Below, piece by piece: positions 1 through 12,844 of a DNA stretch of 64,000 nt (the stretch's first letter is position 1; every line of letters starts with the position of its first letter). Below the pieces are notes generated by a model, which saw only the letters and a program-made list of their open reading frames with translations, ran no database searches and had not been told where the DNA came from. The DNA is from Blastomyces gilchristii SLH14081 (lineage: Eukaryota > Ascomycota > Eurotiomycetes > Onygenales > Ajellomycetaceae): assembly GCF_000003855.2 (NCBI RefSeq), contig NW_003101668.1, forward strand, positions 124,001 to 188,000. Direction: 5' to 3'. Both the position numbers and the translations under genes were made by a program.

Positions 1-162
1 TGCTGATGATGATGGCCGGAGCGAGATAGATGATTATTAGCTGGTCGGCGGGAGATGCAACAGTTCGTGACAATCCATGACAATTCACTGGATTCCTATG
101 CCAAATCCCTGCTGCATAGAATCCGTTCATTATCATTTCTTTTCATTTCTTTTTTCTTTTTC

Positions 163-194
<32 letters not shown>

Positions 195-3100
195 CATTAC
201 AACTTTTTACGCGGTACTTTCAACCGCCTGAAATTGAATATGACCCCTCCCTCTCCATGAAACTCCCTAGACAAGGACCCAGAATATTTGAGTTAAGATC
301 ATACTCCAAGGGCAGCAGCACTGTTTTGGTTTCCCTCGTTTACAATGCCAACTAATCTAATATCAACTTTCAATAGTTGCGAAAAATCTAGCATTTCCCC
401 TGTCGCGCAAGTTTTCCGCTTGTTAAGTAAGGTAAGTCTTCTCAAGGTTTATATGTATGAGATCCCTTGCAAGTGAGGCTTCTGATGGAGACGTTGGTGG
501 CACAGTCCCTTGCATTGTGCGATGGTACACACGATTTATACTTCTACAGGGGCTACGACTACTACACCGGGCCCACACACCACACCGTGTGTCGTGGAGT
601 GAACATTCGGGGATTTTTTTTTTTTTTTTTTTGGTTCATTTTTCTGCTCACCGCATGGATATATTCCCTGATACGTCGATTGGCCAAAATGAAAAAGGGA
701 CAGTCACTGAGCCAATTTCTTATTTGGGGGCTAGTTCACACTGTTTTCAAAGCGAAGGATATGTACACCGCAACATGTATGTCGGACATTATCATCTCTC
801 ATAAGAGTGTTCAGTGGGTGACCTGACCTACGGCTGAACATACGATTTGAGAACCCCTCCTTTTTTCTTTTTTAGGGTACAGACCATCTAATAATAGGTG
901 TCATATTGCGCGTAGCCACGCTATCAATTGCGATCATCATAGATCATGCCCTCAGGTGAAGATGAAAATTCATAGAGAAATAGTAGAAATGCAATGGAAG
1001 AAAAACCCCATCTCATTTAATTGTGCCCCAGCTCTGCCGTTCGACTTCACCTCAGGGCATGGCAACTGGGTTCGACCTACCACGTCCTGTTCGCCGTTGC
1101 TCAAGATTCTTCACCGCATGCTCCATCCAGCGCAAAAGCAGGGAGGCACCATGTATTTGCATGTACTGTTCATGTACATGTACATGCAACGTACAAAGAG
1201 TAGAGAAATTCCTCATTGGCGGAATACTCTTTAATAGTCTTTCTAGACGCCTCATTCTCAATTTCATGGGGGCGGCTATCTACAGTACATATTCCCATAG
1301 CCGCGATGTCTTCTGGAGGACGAGTTTTAGCTGCGATCTGCGCTTGTTCGGCAGACACATGTAGAACATTGGAGCAACCTCGTTTAATGACCGTCTTGGT
1401 TGGTCCTAGTGAAGTGAAGACACGAAGGAAAGTCGTAATTTTGAGTTCGATGTTTTCCATTCCCTTCTCAAGCTGCCGAGAGGTTCATTATGATTGAGGA
1501 TAGAAAGGGTGTTGAAAACGAGGTGCGCAAGGACCATCGCCGGTCTTATTATCGCTTTAGTTTTATACAAAACATGTGCTGTACCTGCGGCCGTGCAACT
1601 TGCAGGGTGATTCAACAGATTTGAAGCATAGCTAGATGCTTTGTACTCTGTATCACCAGCGGAGATATATAGTGTCCAGTGTAGCTGGTCTATCTATCTC
1701 CCTTTTTTCGTCTTGTCTTTCGCTTTTGAGAAACCATTTAACTAACGGCTGGAGCTGCCTGCCCTATGAGGATTCCGACTTTGTAGTAGAGATAATATAC
1801 GTGTAGATACGCAAATTTATATAAAAGCTCAATGATAATAAGAAACAGACAGACAGAAAGAAAAACTTCAGACCGATCTTTTCTGAAGTCGTAGTACTAA
1901 AAGCTGACAACGTATTGAAATAGAGGTAGTTAACGTTAAGGGCAAATACTAAGCCAAAAAAAAAAAAAAAAAAAAAAAGGAACTAAATCGGGTTGTTCAC
2001 TTGGATCAACCTAGTATCATGTCAATGCATGTCATGAACGCAGCCTTTGTGACTGTTGTTATTATTTACAGCCATTGGTTTACTAATAGTATTTAGGACG
2101 AAGTTTGCAATAAATGGTCAAATCTAGGAGATGTGCGGAGGGTTGATGATCTATCTCTCAAAATTTATATACAACTGGCAAGGTGAATCTCATCTCATAT
2201 ATCAAAGTATTTAACCAGACTGACTGCGCAGCCATCTTTTTCCTCCTTGTTCTCCTTCGCTTGCAGCCAAATCCTGGATTATTTAGATTAGTTAGCGTTT
2301 TGTGGTTTTTTGTTTTTGTTTTGTTTTGTGTTTTTTTTATTTTATTCTCCTCCCCTTGACCCCGCCAGTTATCCGGGCAGGATTGGGGAAATATCATGGT
2401 CTCTAGAGAAAAGCAGCTCATGAAATAAAAAAAAAAAAATAAAAAAAATACAGAAGGTAATTACACTTTACAAAATCTTTCACAAGAGAAAGGGAGAAGA
2501 AAGAAAAGTTCAGCAGCTGCATTATGTTCAGCAGACATGAGACGAACGTACGTGTCACCCCGGAATAAAACAAGCCAGTTTTATAATTTTTATTTCTTAA
2601 ATTTTTAATACTTCCACTTTTTTTATTTATTATTTATTTTTGCATTCTTCCGGGTCTTTTTACACTGCTCATCGCGTGTGGCAGCAAAAGGTTAAAGCGT
2701 AACGAAGGCGAGTAGACTCGGACTTGGTTTCGAGCTTGCAATGATGTGCAAGGAACTTTGGTCCAGGTACGAAAGATGGACCAACCGAAAAGCAAGATAG
2801 GGAGAAAAAAAAGTAAAATTTACATGTGAAATGACTTAAAAATTTCCTTTCCTTAGAAAAAATAATAATTGAAAAATTCAAGAAAAAAAAATAATAATCA
2901 TAATATGTCGTATATTTAGCTGCTTCGGAAAGGCCCAGCTTTAACAAGATGCTGATAGTTGATTGATGTCTTTAACCCTGGCTTGATCCCGCTCGTCCTT
3001 CTTTCTTTCAGTTCCTCCTTGACATATCCACCAACAACAGGAACATGTTCACTTGCCCTGTCTTTTGTTGCCTGCTTGTTTTCTCCCGCTATTATCCCCT

Positions 3101-3767
3101 TGCCACTCGTGACTCAACTATAAGGCACGCAACAACAGGTGGAAACTGACGCCTGCAAGTTCGTTCGTGGAGCGAAGGACGACGGTAGCCAGTGATCTTG
3201 TAACATCCCAGCTTTCCCAACCATTGGTCAAGGACCCCCAAAGCGGAAAATAAGGCAGCACTAGTTAGACCGACTCTCTTTCCCTCGCCCTTATTTTTTA
3301 TTATTTCTTGTCAGGGAGCTTCCCACCCTTTCTAGATCAGAGCGGTACTGTACCACATTGGGACAGACGAAGCTTTTCCTTTCCTTGACCTGGGCCCTTT
3401 CCTTTGACCGTTCATCTAGCCTGGTTTCCGCCCTATTGCTGTCGCACCCACATGGCGTAGGAGCGGTGGCGGATGATCGACTTCATCAGGTTTAAATCAA
3501 ACTTCGCCGATATATTTATTCTTGCTCGCGTGCTGTTCACCATCTTAGGAACCAGATTCTGGAATATCTGACCCATTTCATTTTCCTTCCCTTCAGGGAA
3601 CTGGTTTTCGATTCCTATCGATCATCTTTTGGGGTTGTCTTCTACGTCTCCCCTTCCTCCTGCCGCCAAACAGACACCGTGGCTGGATCGAGTGGCAAGT
3701 ATAGTTTTCTCTCGCGGGTCACGGAGGAATTGGTAAATCCGGCTTAGACCAACTAGGGTGAGAGCAC
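1..3767. other. gene-poor left flank, no gene recognised
   Basis: No reading frame here carries a family I recognise, and no convincing chain of spliced exons was found on either strand. The stretch holds a pyrimidine run ending in about 17 T at 171-187, an 18-T run near 613-632, and a 23-A run at 1956-1978. It also has repeated CATGTAC words around 1150-1190. The part from about 3000 to 3767 is probably promoter and 5' UTR of the Myb gene that follows. A poorly conserved or non-coding gene cannot be excluded. Confidence 0.5.
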
Positions 3768-4670
3768 ATGGACATCTTGCATATCCGTCAACAAACTCCC
3801 GCAGAAAAGGTGGATATCGCGTCGCTTTTGCAGTCTTACGATGAGGAGGCGGAAAAGAAGGATACAAATGCCAGGAACGTGAAATCGGACCGTGTAATCG
3901 CAGAGGCAGACGTGAAGTCTTTACCTGATCCTCAGGTCCCATTATCCTCAAGACCAGGAAAACGTCTCCAGCCTGCCCCGTCTTTTGAAATTCCGGCCAA
4001 AAAGCAATCGAAATGGTCACCCCAGGAAGATGCTCTGATCACAGAGCTTCGAGGCAACGGGTTAAAGTGGGAGGACATCAGCAAAATGCTGCCCGGACGA
4101 AGCGCCCTTAGCTGCCGACTCCACTACCAAAATTATCTCGAGCGACGGAGTGAGTGGGATGAGGACCGTAAGAACAAACTGGCTAGACTATACGAAAGGT
4201 AAGCTCCCCTTAGAAAAGAGTAACGCGTACATGTAAATACGAGAGCAGTTGTTGACTCAGACCTCATAACCACATGCAGATTCAAAGCAGACATGTGGTC
4301 CAAAATAGCATTCGAAATGGGTATTCCGTGGAGAGCAGCCGAAGCGATGCACTGGCAGCTAGGAGAGCACGAGATGGCGAGACGAGCCGGTGTATTGCCG
4401 TTCCTACTCAGGCATCCAACAACGGAGCAGCCACCGCCAAAGCTGCGCAGAATCAACACAGCAGCGTCGAGACCGAAACGAGATTCAGCAGTGCGAGGTT
4501 CGGGCCAACAGCTTCCTTCTGTTGCCGAGTTGACTGCTGGCGTACCTGCATACGCATCAGGCAAGCTGCGTGATCTTCATTCGAAGGTGAAATCTCCGAA
4601 ATCGCCCTCCGAGCAAAAGGTTGGCCATCATGGAACACGCCCAAGTGCGAACACTCGTTCTAGGAAATGA
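3768..4670 (+). CDS. Myb/SANT-like DNA-binding domain protein
   Basis: Two exons, 3768-4198 and 4280-4670, joined over an 81-nt GT-AG intron, give 273 residues. A first Myb/SANT repeat lies at about residues 83-124 (KWSPQEDALITELRGNG, then WEDISKMLPGRS and a CRLHYQNYLERRSEW segment). A second, weaker repeat follows at about 130-175 and spans the intron (WDEDRKNKLARLY, MWSKIAFEMGIPWRAAEAMHW). The tryptophan spacing is typical of Myb repeats. The basic Ser/Pro-rich C-terminus is probably disordered. The family is a nuclear DNA-binding protein widespread in filamentous ascomycetes; I know of no defined target. ATG 3768 is the first in the frame. Confidence 0.85.
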
Positions 4671-5105
4671 AATGTCTTTCTTTCGAAGTAGTTGATAAGA
4701 TAGGTTATGTCAGGACATGATTGCATAGCGTGGGTTGGGCGGCGGATAGACCGAGGTTTTGTATGTTTTTCTCCGTTTTGGTTCGTATTTTTCTTTTTCG
4801 TTCTTCTTCTTTCTCCCTAGTATTCCAAATCACATTTCGGGTTTTGCATACGTTGATTTAGTCGTGCTTAGCCATTTTCTCTTTCCACCCCCTCTCAAAC
4901 TCACTATTTATTTCATTCGTCGTTTCCCCTCTTCTTATTCCTTTCTTCTCCTTCCCACTCCCTTCCTATCGCTTGTTGCTTTCAGTTTTTTGACTCTTCG
5001 TTAAATATCCCATTTAATTTTTATTATCTCCCCCAATATGTTCAATTGCGCTCCAACTCGAGACTGGATGCTTTATATAGCGGTAGCGACTTATATTGTT
5101 TGAAT
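4671..5105. other. convergent intergenic spacer
   Basis: The 3' ends of the Myb gene and TRM9 face each other here. The sequence is strongly pyrimidine-rich on the + strand (about 4760-5000) and is probably shared 3' UTR. No gene was seen. Confidence 0.6.
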
Positions 5106-6073
5106 TCAATCCACTGGTTTTAAGTTTGCAACAGCCCACCAGTTGTCCTTTTCATATCCGTGATCCAAGACTTGACCACCGGCAGCAGCGATATCTCGTT
5201 CTAGCTCCTGCGATTCGTACAAATGATAGTAGCGATGAAAGGTCTTGGTCGAAGCCTCGGATTTGTCGTCCCCGCTTTTTTTTTCTTTTCTCACCCAGGG
5301 TACCATGACATCCTGGTCATCTCCAGCATCCCATCCCCTTCTGCTGTTCTTCTGTTCCAGTGCCCAGACGTAGATTAAAGCTTTGCCACCTTCATACCCA
5401 CTTCGAGGTGGTTTGAGGGTCTGCAGAATACACTGAATAGCTTTAACTCTGCGCTCAGGCGTTGACAGGTGATGTACCACTGCAATGGAAATGGCAAAGT
5501 CGAAGAACCCATTCGGATGTGGTAAATTCAGATTGTCAGCGACAATCGAAGAGTGTGGATAATGCATGCTGGCAATCCGTGCCAAGGCTTCGGATCTGGA
5601 TCTTGCATGTTTAGACAGGGATAGCAATGAGAATTGGGAGTTCCACGAGTACGAATCGCACTCGGGAAGGGTATCTATCATCAGGGACAAGAAAAATGGC
5701 CATCAAGCTTACCGGTCTGATGCAACAATGAAAACGCCGGAATTGACGGGTAAATATTTGCCATTCCCGCAGCCGATATCGAGGCCGATTGAGCCTGGCG
5801 GGCGTTCTTTTAAAAACCGCTCGACAATCGGCCAAGGCTACGCAGAGAACAAGAGTTTTTTTTCCATATTAGTGAGCTTGGGCAACAGACACCACAAACC
5901 TAGGCAGATATGAAATGAAACAGTCGTAAAATAGAAGATATGAACTAACCAACCTTGTATCGTGTGGAGGAGAAATGGTCTGCAATTTCTTGGTAAACAT
6001 TATGAACATGCAGCTCTTCGTATTTTTCTGGGTCGTTCCCTTCCATGGTTCCTGCATGATTGAAATTAGCCAT
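5106..6073 (-). CDS. TRM9: tRNA (carboxymethyluridine-34 5-O)-methyltransferase, Trm9 family
   Basis: Three exons on the minus strand, 6073-5954, 5837-5713 and 5601-5106, keep one frame and give 246 residues. The protein methylates the carboxymethyl group on wobble uridine of certain tRNAs, completing mcm5U after Elongator, together with the small partner Trm112. SAM-binding motif I is GLDIGCGNGKY, followed by acidic ASDR. DFAISIAVVHHLSTPERR and ALIYVWALEQ are hallmark Trm9 segments, and the C-terminus has YHLYESQELERD and GYEKDNWW. The PWPIVERFL segment starts exon 2. Two in-frame starts exist: 6073 (MANFNHAGT) and 6046 (MEGNDPEKYEEL). The second fits the usual family N-terminus equally well. 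Confidence 0.92.
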
Positions 6074-7195
6074 CGGGACAGAAACTGACAGCTCAAGGAC
6101 AAGTCGTGAGACAGGGCCTCCCATTCAACTAACCCTTATAATATAGCTTTGTCAAGAATCGACTTGTGCCCAGGGAAATTGGCAGCTCGGAAGAGGTGGT
6201 GGTTGAGATATCCCCCTCTGTCAGCATCAGCGAAAAGCCGCCATTGGGGGCTCTGTTTAAGGTTTCGGCTATCGCGTCTGGATCGCGCTCAGGCCGCTTC
6301 AACCGCCAGATCTGTCACGTGTAGAAGATCGGTTCGATTGGGTCTGTACTCCGTATAAATCTCTCTGGGAAGGAGATTGCATTGGGCTTTACGGCATTGG
6401 TCGATAGTAGCGATATACAGTGTAGGAGATGGAAGTGTAGGAGTAGGAAGAAGGAGGTCCAAGGTTTCTTGTTCGTGTGTGTGTAACTTTTTTACTAACT
6501 ACTACATACATTTCATAGAGTTCCCTATATGACACAATCAAAAAATAAAATTAAGTGGTACGGTGGCATTTCTATGAAGATAGTCCACGCTTTATATCTC
6601 GGGAATTGTTGTCTTATTCAATGAATTAAAAACTCTAGTGACAGAGGGCATCTTCAAATAGAAACCAGTAAAAACCACAGAAATTGGGTAATGCCCACCG
6701 TCCCTCAATTCCGTTTTTGGTACTATAAAATGTCCAATCGCGATTATCACTCGCGCATTTTTAGGTGCGCCGAGAATAAATGATTAACGGTCTCGTCTTG
6801 GCGGGGCCGTTGACCACTTAAATCACCTGATATTCCCCCTTCTCCAGCACCATCATTTTCATGTTGATGCCAACTCCTTTTAAGAAGCTGTATCAGACCA
6901 TTACCTAGGAGGCGCAAAGCGGTTTCTTTAAAAAAAAATAAAAAAATTCATGAGTTTTGGTTCTGAATAGGTATATAAACCCTTGCATTGCCTGTGTATT
7001 TTTTTTCTTTTTTTCTTTCTTTTTCTCTTTTTTTAAAGCGCGGGGTAATTCTAACAACCAAGAACAGGGACAAAAATACCAGCGGAGTCTAAGCCCAAAA
7101 GAGCCAGCCATATAGGCCACTGTCTAGAGTCTTCAGTCTTTAAACATCTAGAGGAGGCTTCAGTAGAAGTTATAGTCCTTTAAAATATCCTCATC
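6074..7195. other. divergent intergenic region between TRM9 and tubulin cofactor B
   Basis: This holds the 5' sides of two divergent genes. It is AT-rich with a pyrimidine run at about 6998-7034 and one copy of TACTCCGTA at 6347-6355. No coding exon was recognised. Confidence 0.55.
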
Positions 7196-8575
7196 ATGGC
7201 GTTTCAACCCACTCCCATGGACATCCCGGCAATCATTTCCGTTGCGCCAGGCAGCGGGGGGCCGGCGGGAGATACACCATCATTCGCCTCAGAACGTCGC
7301 ATAACTCCGACGTGGACGGTGTCACAGTTGAAAGCTAAACTGGAGACTATGACCGGAATTCCGCCATCCAACCAGAGACTTAAGTTGAAATCCCCTGGTA
7401 GAGAAGACCAGTGGGTCGAGGGAGAAGATCGAGTCGTTGGCGACTGGGGTCTGGGTAGGGGATGCGAGTTTGAGGTATGCAACCGTGGAATGATGTCTAT
7501 TTTATAGTTATTTATCTTTCGTTATTTCCATTTCATCTGCTACGGGTTTTTCCTACATTTACATTAATAATTGGGCTGTCTACCTGGCGCCGTTCATAAG
7601 ATATCTCTGGGACAAACTGATGGATAAAAGCAATAAGTCACAGGGTGTTATGTCCTACGATGATTTTTGGAATCACATACTGCCTTTGGGGTATTTACAT
7701 TTTGAATTCTCGCGTGCGCTTCCGCATGATTACTATCATCCTTACTTGCGCCTCCCAACCTTCCCTCTTCCCCCCTTTCTCCCCAGTTTACTCCCATTTT
7801 GAATTACCTATATGACTATTTGCCCCTACACTCAAAGCTAACCACATGGCCAGGTCCACGACACTCGACCCCCATCCGCGCGCCCAAATTTCACCGATCT
7901 CTCCTCAGTAGAAAAATACACACTCCCAACCTCAACCTACGAATCCCTCCCCAAAAGCGTTCTGTCATGGAAAAAGAATCAGAAACTGGGCCGCTTCGAC
8001 CCAAAGGCGCTCTCCCCTGATCAAATGCTCAAGCAGCAAGTGGAAAAGGAGCAGCAGGAGATTAAACAGAGAGGTATGTATAATTGAAGAAAGCCAAGAA
8101 TGAGACCTTCGCCGCTCTTTCTCTGTCTCTTCCACAAACTTTCCATTTTATATTTATACCAACGCGTAAACACACACTAGGCATCGAACTTTTAAAGCGG
8201 GCCATTATCCACCCCTCCACCCCACCCCATGTCAGGCGCGGGACAATCCGCTTCATCGGGCCCGTACCTACCATTCCTTCTCCGCTAGTCAAATCGTTAT
8301 CATCATCAGCAACGGAGGGCAAAGACGCTAAAGAAGAAGAAAAAGAAGAAGAAGAAGATGATGATGATGATGAAATCACAGACACAATGGTACCGATCTG
8401 GGTCGGCATTGAACTTGATGAACCTACTGGCAAAAATGACGGGTCTGTGGGAGGACGTCGGTATTTCGACTGTCCGGACAAGAGAGGTGTGTTTGTGAAG
8501 CCGGAGAGGGTTGAGGTGGGTGAATTTCCGCCGTTGGATTTGGGGTTAGATGATGATGATTTGGAGGAGATTTAG
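7196..8575 (+). CDS. tubulin-folding cofactor B (CAP-Gly protein)
   Basis: Three exons, 7196-7474, 7854-8073 and 8181-8575, give 297 residues. The family works with cofactor E in the alpha-tubulin folding and dimer-assembly pathway in the cytosol; the yeast member is Alf1. Residues about 10-95 form the ubiquitin-like domain ([21 protein letters not shown]). A helical linker follows ([20 protein letters not shown]). The CAP-Gly domain begins at GTIRFIG (about 187) and carries GKNDG (about 250-254) in place of the usual GKNDG/GKHDG loop, then [17 protein letters not shown]. The protein ends in an acidic tail, LEEI. An acidic Glu/Asp insertion at about 212-232 splits the CAP-Gly domain. The first intron, 379 nt, is long for this window. 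Confidence 0.9.
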
Positions 8576-8989
8576 GGATATGCTTTAATTTTTTTTAATT
8601 TTTATTTTTTATTTTTATTTTGAGAATTTTATGTAGCGAATCGACATGTCTATCTAGCCTAGTCGATCAGCTATACCAGGAATCCAGGGGTTTTTTGCCC
8701 AACGGATGGTAGAGTTGTGATGGTGGGTATGTGAAACGAGGTTTAAAATGAGGAAGAGTGCAGAGTTGACAAGGAATAAAATGCCAGAAGATCCGTTTTT
8801 TCGTTCTAAGCTTGGTACACACAATTCGAGAGGGAACAAGTTCGGCAAGTTTATTTAACAGGAAGTTATAACTCAAAACTTTTCCGTATACCTGTAGCTA
8901 AAAAGGATTGAGTATATATCAAAGATATTCAGATACCATAAGAAATAGTTCACCGCGTGGTGCACGCAGATAAATCCATATCATCTGCT
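8576..8989. other. convergent 3' spacer
   Basis: The 3' ends of the cofactor B and LYS2 genes meet here. The first part is T-rich. No gene was seen. Confidence 0.6.
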
Positions 8990-11900
8990 TCATTTAGGCA
9001 TGCCGCCACGACCTCCGACAGCTCCCACAGCCTCCAACTGCGCTGCACTGACGTGGACCTTAGGCAATGGCCGGCCTTTGGCCGACGGTTGACTCACGAA
9101 CTCGATCTCTGCCAGGTAGCTCAAGTATCTGCCAACATCCTCCCTACTGATGCCATATCCGGCACTTTCGTCTACGCCAGTCCAATTCTCAGCATCAGCT
9201 TTCAAAATTTTAATGGCATTTCTATCATCGAGCTCGGGAGCTCGAGTCGTAGCTGGAAGATCGTTTACACAGAAATGATAGAGAGGCATTAGGGCGTGCT
9301 GCTCTTGATCCTTCTCTGGGCCACCAGCTGAAATGTATTTCTCCAGCTCATCCTTCCAAATGTCATAGTCGACCTCAGGAACTCTGTAGCCATAGAACTC
9401 GAGAAGGGACAGGTATTCGTTCATACGGAGACGTGGGTGGCCAGTCACATGGACGACATGCACGCCACTTGGGAGGGGGTTTAGAGCGGCAGCTACGACC
9501 ACACGAGCGACATGCTTTACTGGGACAGAGTTGACGGTGTTGATTATGCGTGGCCGGCTGGATAATTGAATACAGCCCTTCAGCATACGGATCAAGAAGT
9601 CGTCGGTATTGCAAACACCTGTCTCAGCGTCACCTAGGATGTATCCCGGTCGAACAACAGAGCCCAGGAGGCCTCTCTTTCCTGCTGCGCGGACGAGCTG
9701 CTCAGATACCCATTTCGTTTGCCCGTAGCCAGTTCCCAAGCCAGTTCGACTGCCTTCCATGTCATCGTCTTCTGATATAGCATCTCGACCCGTGCTAAGG
9801 TGTTGTTGTGAGAGTTTAACATAATGATCCGTGTCAAGCACGCTCGTAGAGCTGACAAACGTGAACATCTTTGGTTTTCCTTCATTGCAAAGCCTCATCG
9901 CGTCAATCGTGGAAAGAACATTTGCCGCCATCATATCGTTGTATGGCCGAACCCAATGGACAGCCGCTCCATTGTGGATCACCAAATCGACTTCGTTGGC
10001 TAGAGTCTGCCAACTTTGCCGGTCAATACCAAGCTGTGGTTTGGATAGATCTCCGACAACGAAGCCTAGTCGGCCTGCCCATTCCTCTTGCCATAAGCCA
10101 TAGCCCTGTAGGGATCTTCGAAGTCGATCAAGAGCAGCTTGGGAGTCCTTTACACCTCTCACGTGCACAGTCAGCTTGATGGTGCGACTAGTTCTCTCCA
10201 GGATATCTTTGATGATGTAAGAGCCTAAAAAGCCAGTTGCACCAGTAAGAAAGACTGTAGGGCAAGGGGATTTGCGGATAGCTTCCGGGTCCGCCGTTTG
10301 ATATGTAGTTGGCAGTTGCTTGAGAAGTTCATCCCGGGACTTGGAGTAGACGGAATCTTTCTCTTCCTCTGTAGCGGCACCTGCTTTGACGATGCCTTTC
10401 TTTATATTGAGTAGTCTATCAACTTGTGCACTAAATCCACCTAGGCTGGGGTATTCGTAAAGGGTGTTTATTGGGACATTCGCGCCCATTTCTTTGCGGA
10501 TGGTCAATAGCATCTGCTGGGCTAAGATGCTATGGCCTCCGAGATCGAAGAAGTCATTTTGTGGGGTAATAGTCTTTGGATTCAGGCCGCGAATCAGATC
10601 GGCCCACTTTGTTGCGACAGCTCGTTCCGTCTCGGACATAGACTCCCATCTTTCCAAGTCTTCTGAGGAAGCAGGCTCGGACTGTTCTGCAATATCAGGG
10701 AATGGGAGCTTCTGCTTGTCGACTTTCCCATTGGGATTGAGCGGTAGCTTGTTGAGAACAATGAAGATTGTCGGCACAGCGTAGCTGGGTAAGCGATCTT
10801 TCAAATGATCTCGTATCTCCGTTTGCATCCGCCTGAACCGTTTGGTATAGATAATTGCGGGACCGATATCAGTTCCCTCGTCCTCAACATCCTCGAGGCC
10901 TTGATCTTTCAACCATCGTGGCCACTCTTTCAGCTCAGGGACAATGTAACTGGCGAGTGTTGGCTCCTCATATCTATCTCTCCGGACAAGAGTCTTGCAG
11001 TCTCTGATTAAGGGATGTTGGCGCAAGTTATTGTCAATATCATTGAGCTCGATGCGGAAACCGCGGATCTTGACTTGGTCGTCGGCACGACCGGTACACT
11101 CCACATCTCCCGTCTCCAGGTATTTACCGAGGTCTCCAGTCCGGTAAAGTCTATCCCTTGGGCCGAAGTAGTATTTCCTCCAAGGCTCACCTTTGTTACT
11201 CTTTTTGTCAGCTTCAACCCACCTTTCATTGTCCACGAACCAGTTCAAAAGGAACTTTTGGCTGTTCAAGGCTTGATCTCCCTTGTACCCCTCCGCAAGA
11301 CCAGCAGCACGGACGTATATTTCTCCCACTTCTCCAACCTTGCATAGCTTGGTACGATCATCTCGATTGACAACAAGGAGCTGAACGTCTTTCATGCCCT
11401 TCCCAGCTGGTACGGTATCCTTGAGTTTGTCCAGGTAGTCATGGTTCTTCGCCCGGCTCGGTATTTCATAGTAGCTTACTGCACGCTGCGTTTCGGTAGT
11501 CCCATACATGTTGACTATGTTGACGTTCACGGCAAGTTCCCTTAAGCTCCGACAGTCCCTCGTGGTCAAGACGTCGCCAACGAAGAAGGCTCTGTCTAAC
11601 GATGGAAATTTTGCTGATGCGCCACCAACGAGAATCTGTCCCATTGCTGGTGTCAAATGAGTAACAGTAGGCTTGTGCTCACTCATCCATTCTGCAAGCT
11701 TCTCATGTTGGATATCCTCCTTCGAGGGAACCAACAATTGCGCGCCAAGAAAGAGAGGAGTGAAAATATCTCTTTGTACGGGATCATGTGCAATTCCTGA
11801 CAGAAGGGTAAATCGGCTCTCTGAAGTAAGCTCGAACCTCTCAGCCATCCAGCCAAAGTATTTGGCTAAACTGAAATGACGGCCAAGAACGCCCTTCGGT

Positions 11901-12620
11901 CTTCCTTCACTGCCAGAAGTAAACGAAAGTGTGGGATTGCTATCAGGCCCTACGAGTGTAACTGGAGAGGAAGAAGCCTTTGACCTGACCTGGGCAAAGA
12001 TATCCTGTCCATCAATCTCGCCCCCGGATAAAAGTCCATTGTCGTGAATACGTAATGATGGTACTTCCGCTTTCAATTTAAGCTCTTCATCGATATACTT
12101 TCGCACAGTTGGCGCCAAAGGGCCGGCCTCGTGCGTTGCTCTTTCAATATTAACCAATGCACAAGGCTGGGAGACCTCCAGGTATATTTGTTGCCTGGCT
12201 GGTGGGTAGGCAGGATCGAGGATGCTCATAGTTGCAGCGGACATCTACGTTAAAAAGGAGGAATTAGTATACCAATTGACCAGATAGAAGTAATCCAAGA
12301 TAAGAAAACAAAGATACACAAAGAATTGGACATACCAAAGTCCCCATAATGCTAACAACCAAGTCGACAGACCGGTGCGCCCAGATCATCACAACATCGC
12401 CATTGGTGACTCCGGCATCGTGAAGGTAATGTGCGAGGGTATTTGATGCCTCATAGATCTGTCTGTAGGTGAATCTCCTCTCCGGAGCTTCCAACGATTC
12501 AGTTTCTACCACGCATACTCGGTCTGGGTATTTCTTTGCGTTCTCAGCGAAATGCGACTGGATTGACCCGACATAACCAGACCAATCCAGGTCAATGGTG
12601 GGGTCTGGTAATTCCACCAT
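8990..12620 (-). CDS. LYS2: alpha-aminoadipate reductase (L-2-aminoadipate-semialdehyde dehydrogenase), Lys2
   Basis: Two exons on the minus strand, 12620-12336 and 12244-8990, give 1179 residues. The enzyme activates alpha-aminoadipate with ATP, loads it on a phosphopantetheine arm and reduces it with NADPH in fungal lysine synthesis. The adenylation domain has SFTSGSEGRPKG (about 202-213), NMYGTTETQRA (about 340), RTGDLG and NGKVDK (about 600). The carrier motif DFFDLGGHS puts the arm on Ser667. The reductase has TGATGFLG (about 762-769) and YGQTK (about 935). Exon joining restores MGTL-MSAATMSILDPAYPP, so the ATG that opens exon 2 is internal. The chosen start falls right before the adenylation domain. 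Characterised Lys2 proteins of about 1390-1420 residues carry some 200 extra N-terminal residues, absent here. Confidence 0.9.
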
Positions 12621-12814
12621 TGTGAAGGAGATGGTAAGGAATTGACGTCCAAATTCTCTGCAAATATACTAGAGAAAAAAATATTAGCCTAGCAATTCAC
12701 CGACAAACATATAGATATTTTTGTAGGCCCATTGAATAGCGAGTTAATGCTGTTCATTAACGAAATGGAGGTACTCAAAAAAATAAAAATTATAGTCCTT
12801 GCGGCATCGGCGAG

Positions 12815-12844
12815 GAGTCATAGATGGAGAGCTGTGGATGACTA
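12815..12844. promoter_or_regulatory. candidate Gcn4/CpcA-type sites upstream of LYS2
   Basis: About 200-225 nt before the LYS2 start codon lie GAGTCA (12815-12820; TGACTC on the gene strand) and TGACTA (12839-12844). Both are near the TGA(C/G)TCA site of general amino acid control activators. Control of a lysine gene by this system would be expected. Short sites like these also arise by chance. Confidence 0.35.

Noticed and set aside
1060..1090. GGTTCGACC-like word, considered as a tRNA B box
   Set aside because: No A box or cloverleaf-forming arms at the proper spacing. No tRNA was found in the window.
1170..1497. ORFs of about 95 codons on both strands
   Set aside because: They mirror each other, lack domain features and lie in low-complexity flanking sequence.
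3622..4020. 132-codon minus-strand ORF overlapping the Myb gene
   Set aside because: Shadow of the Myb coding exon; the + strand frame carries clear Myb repeats.
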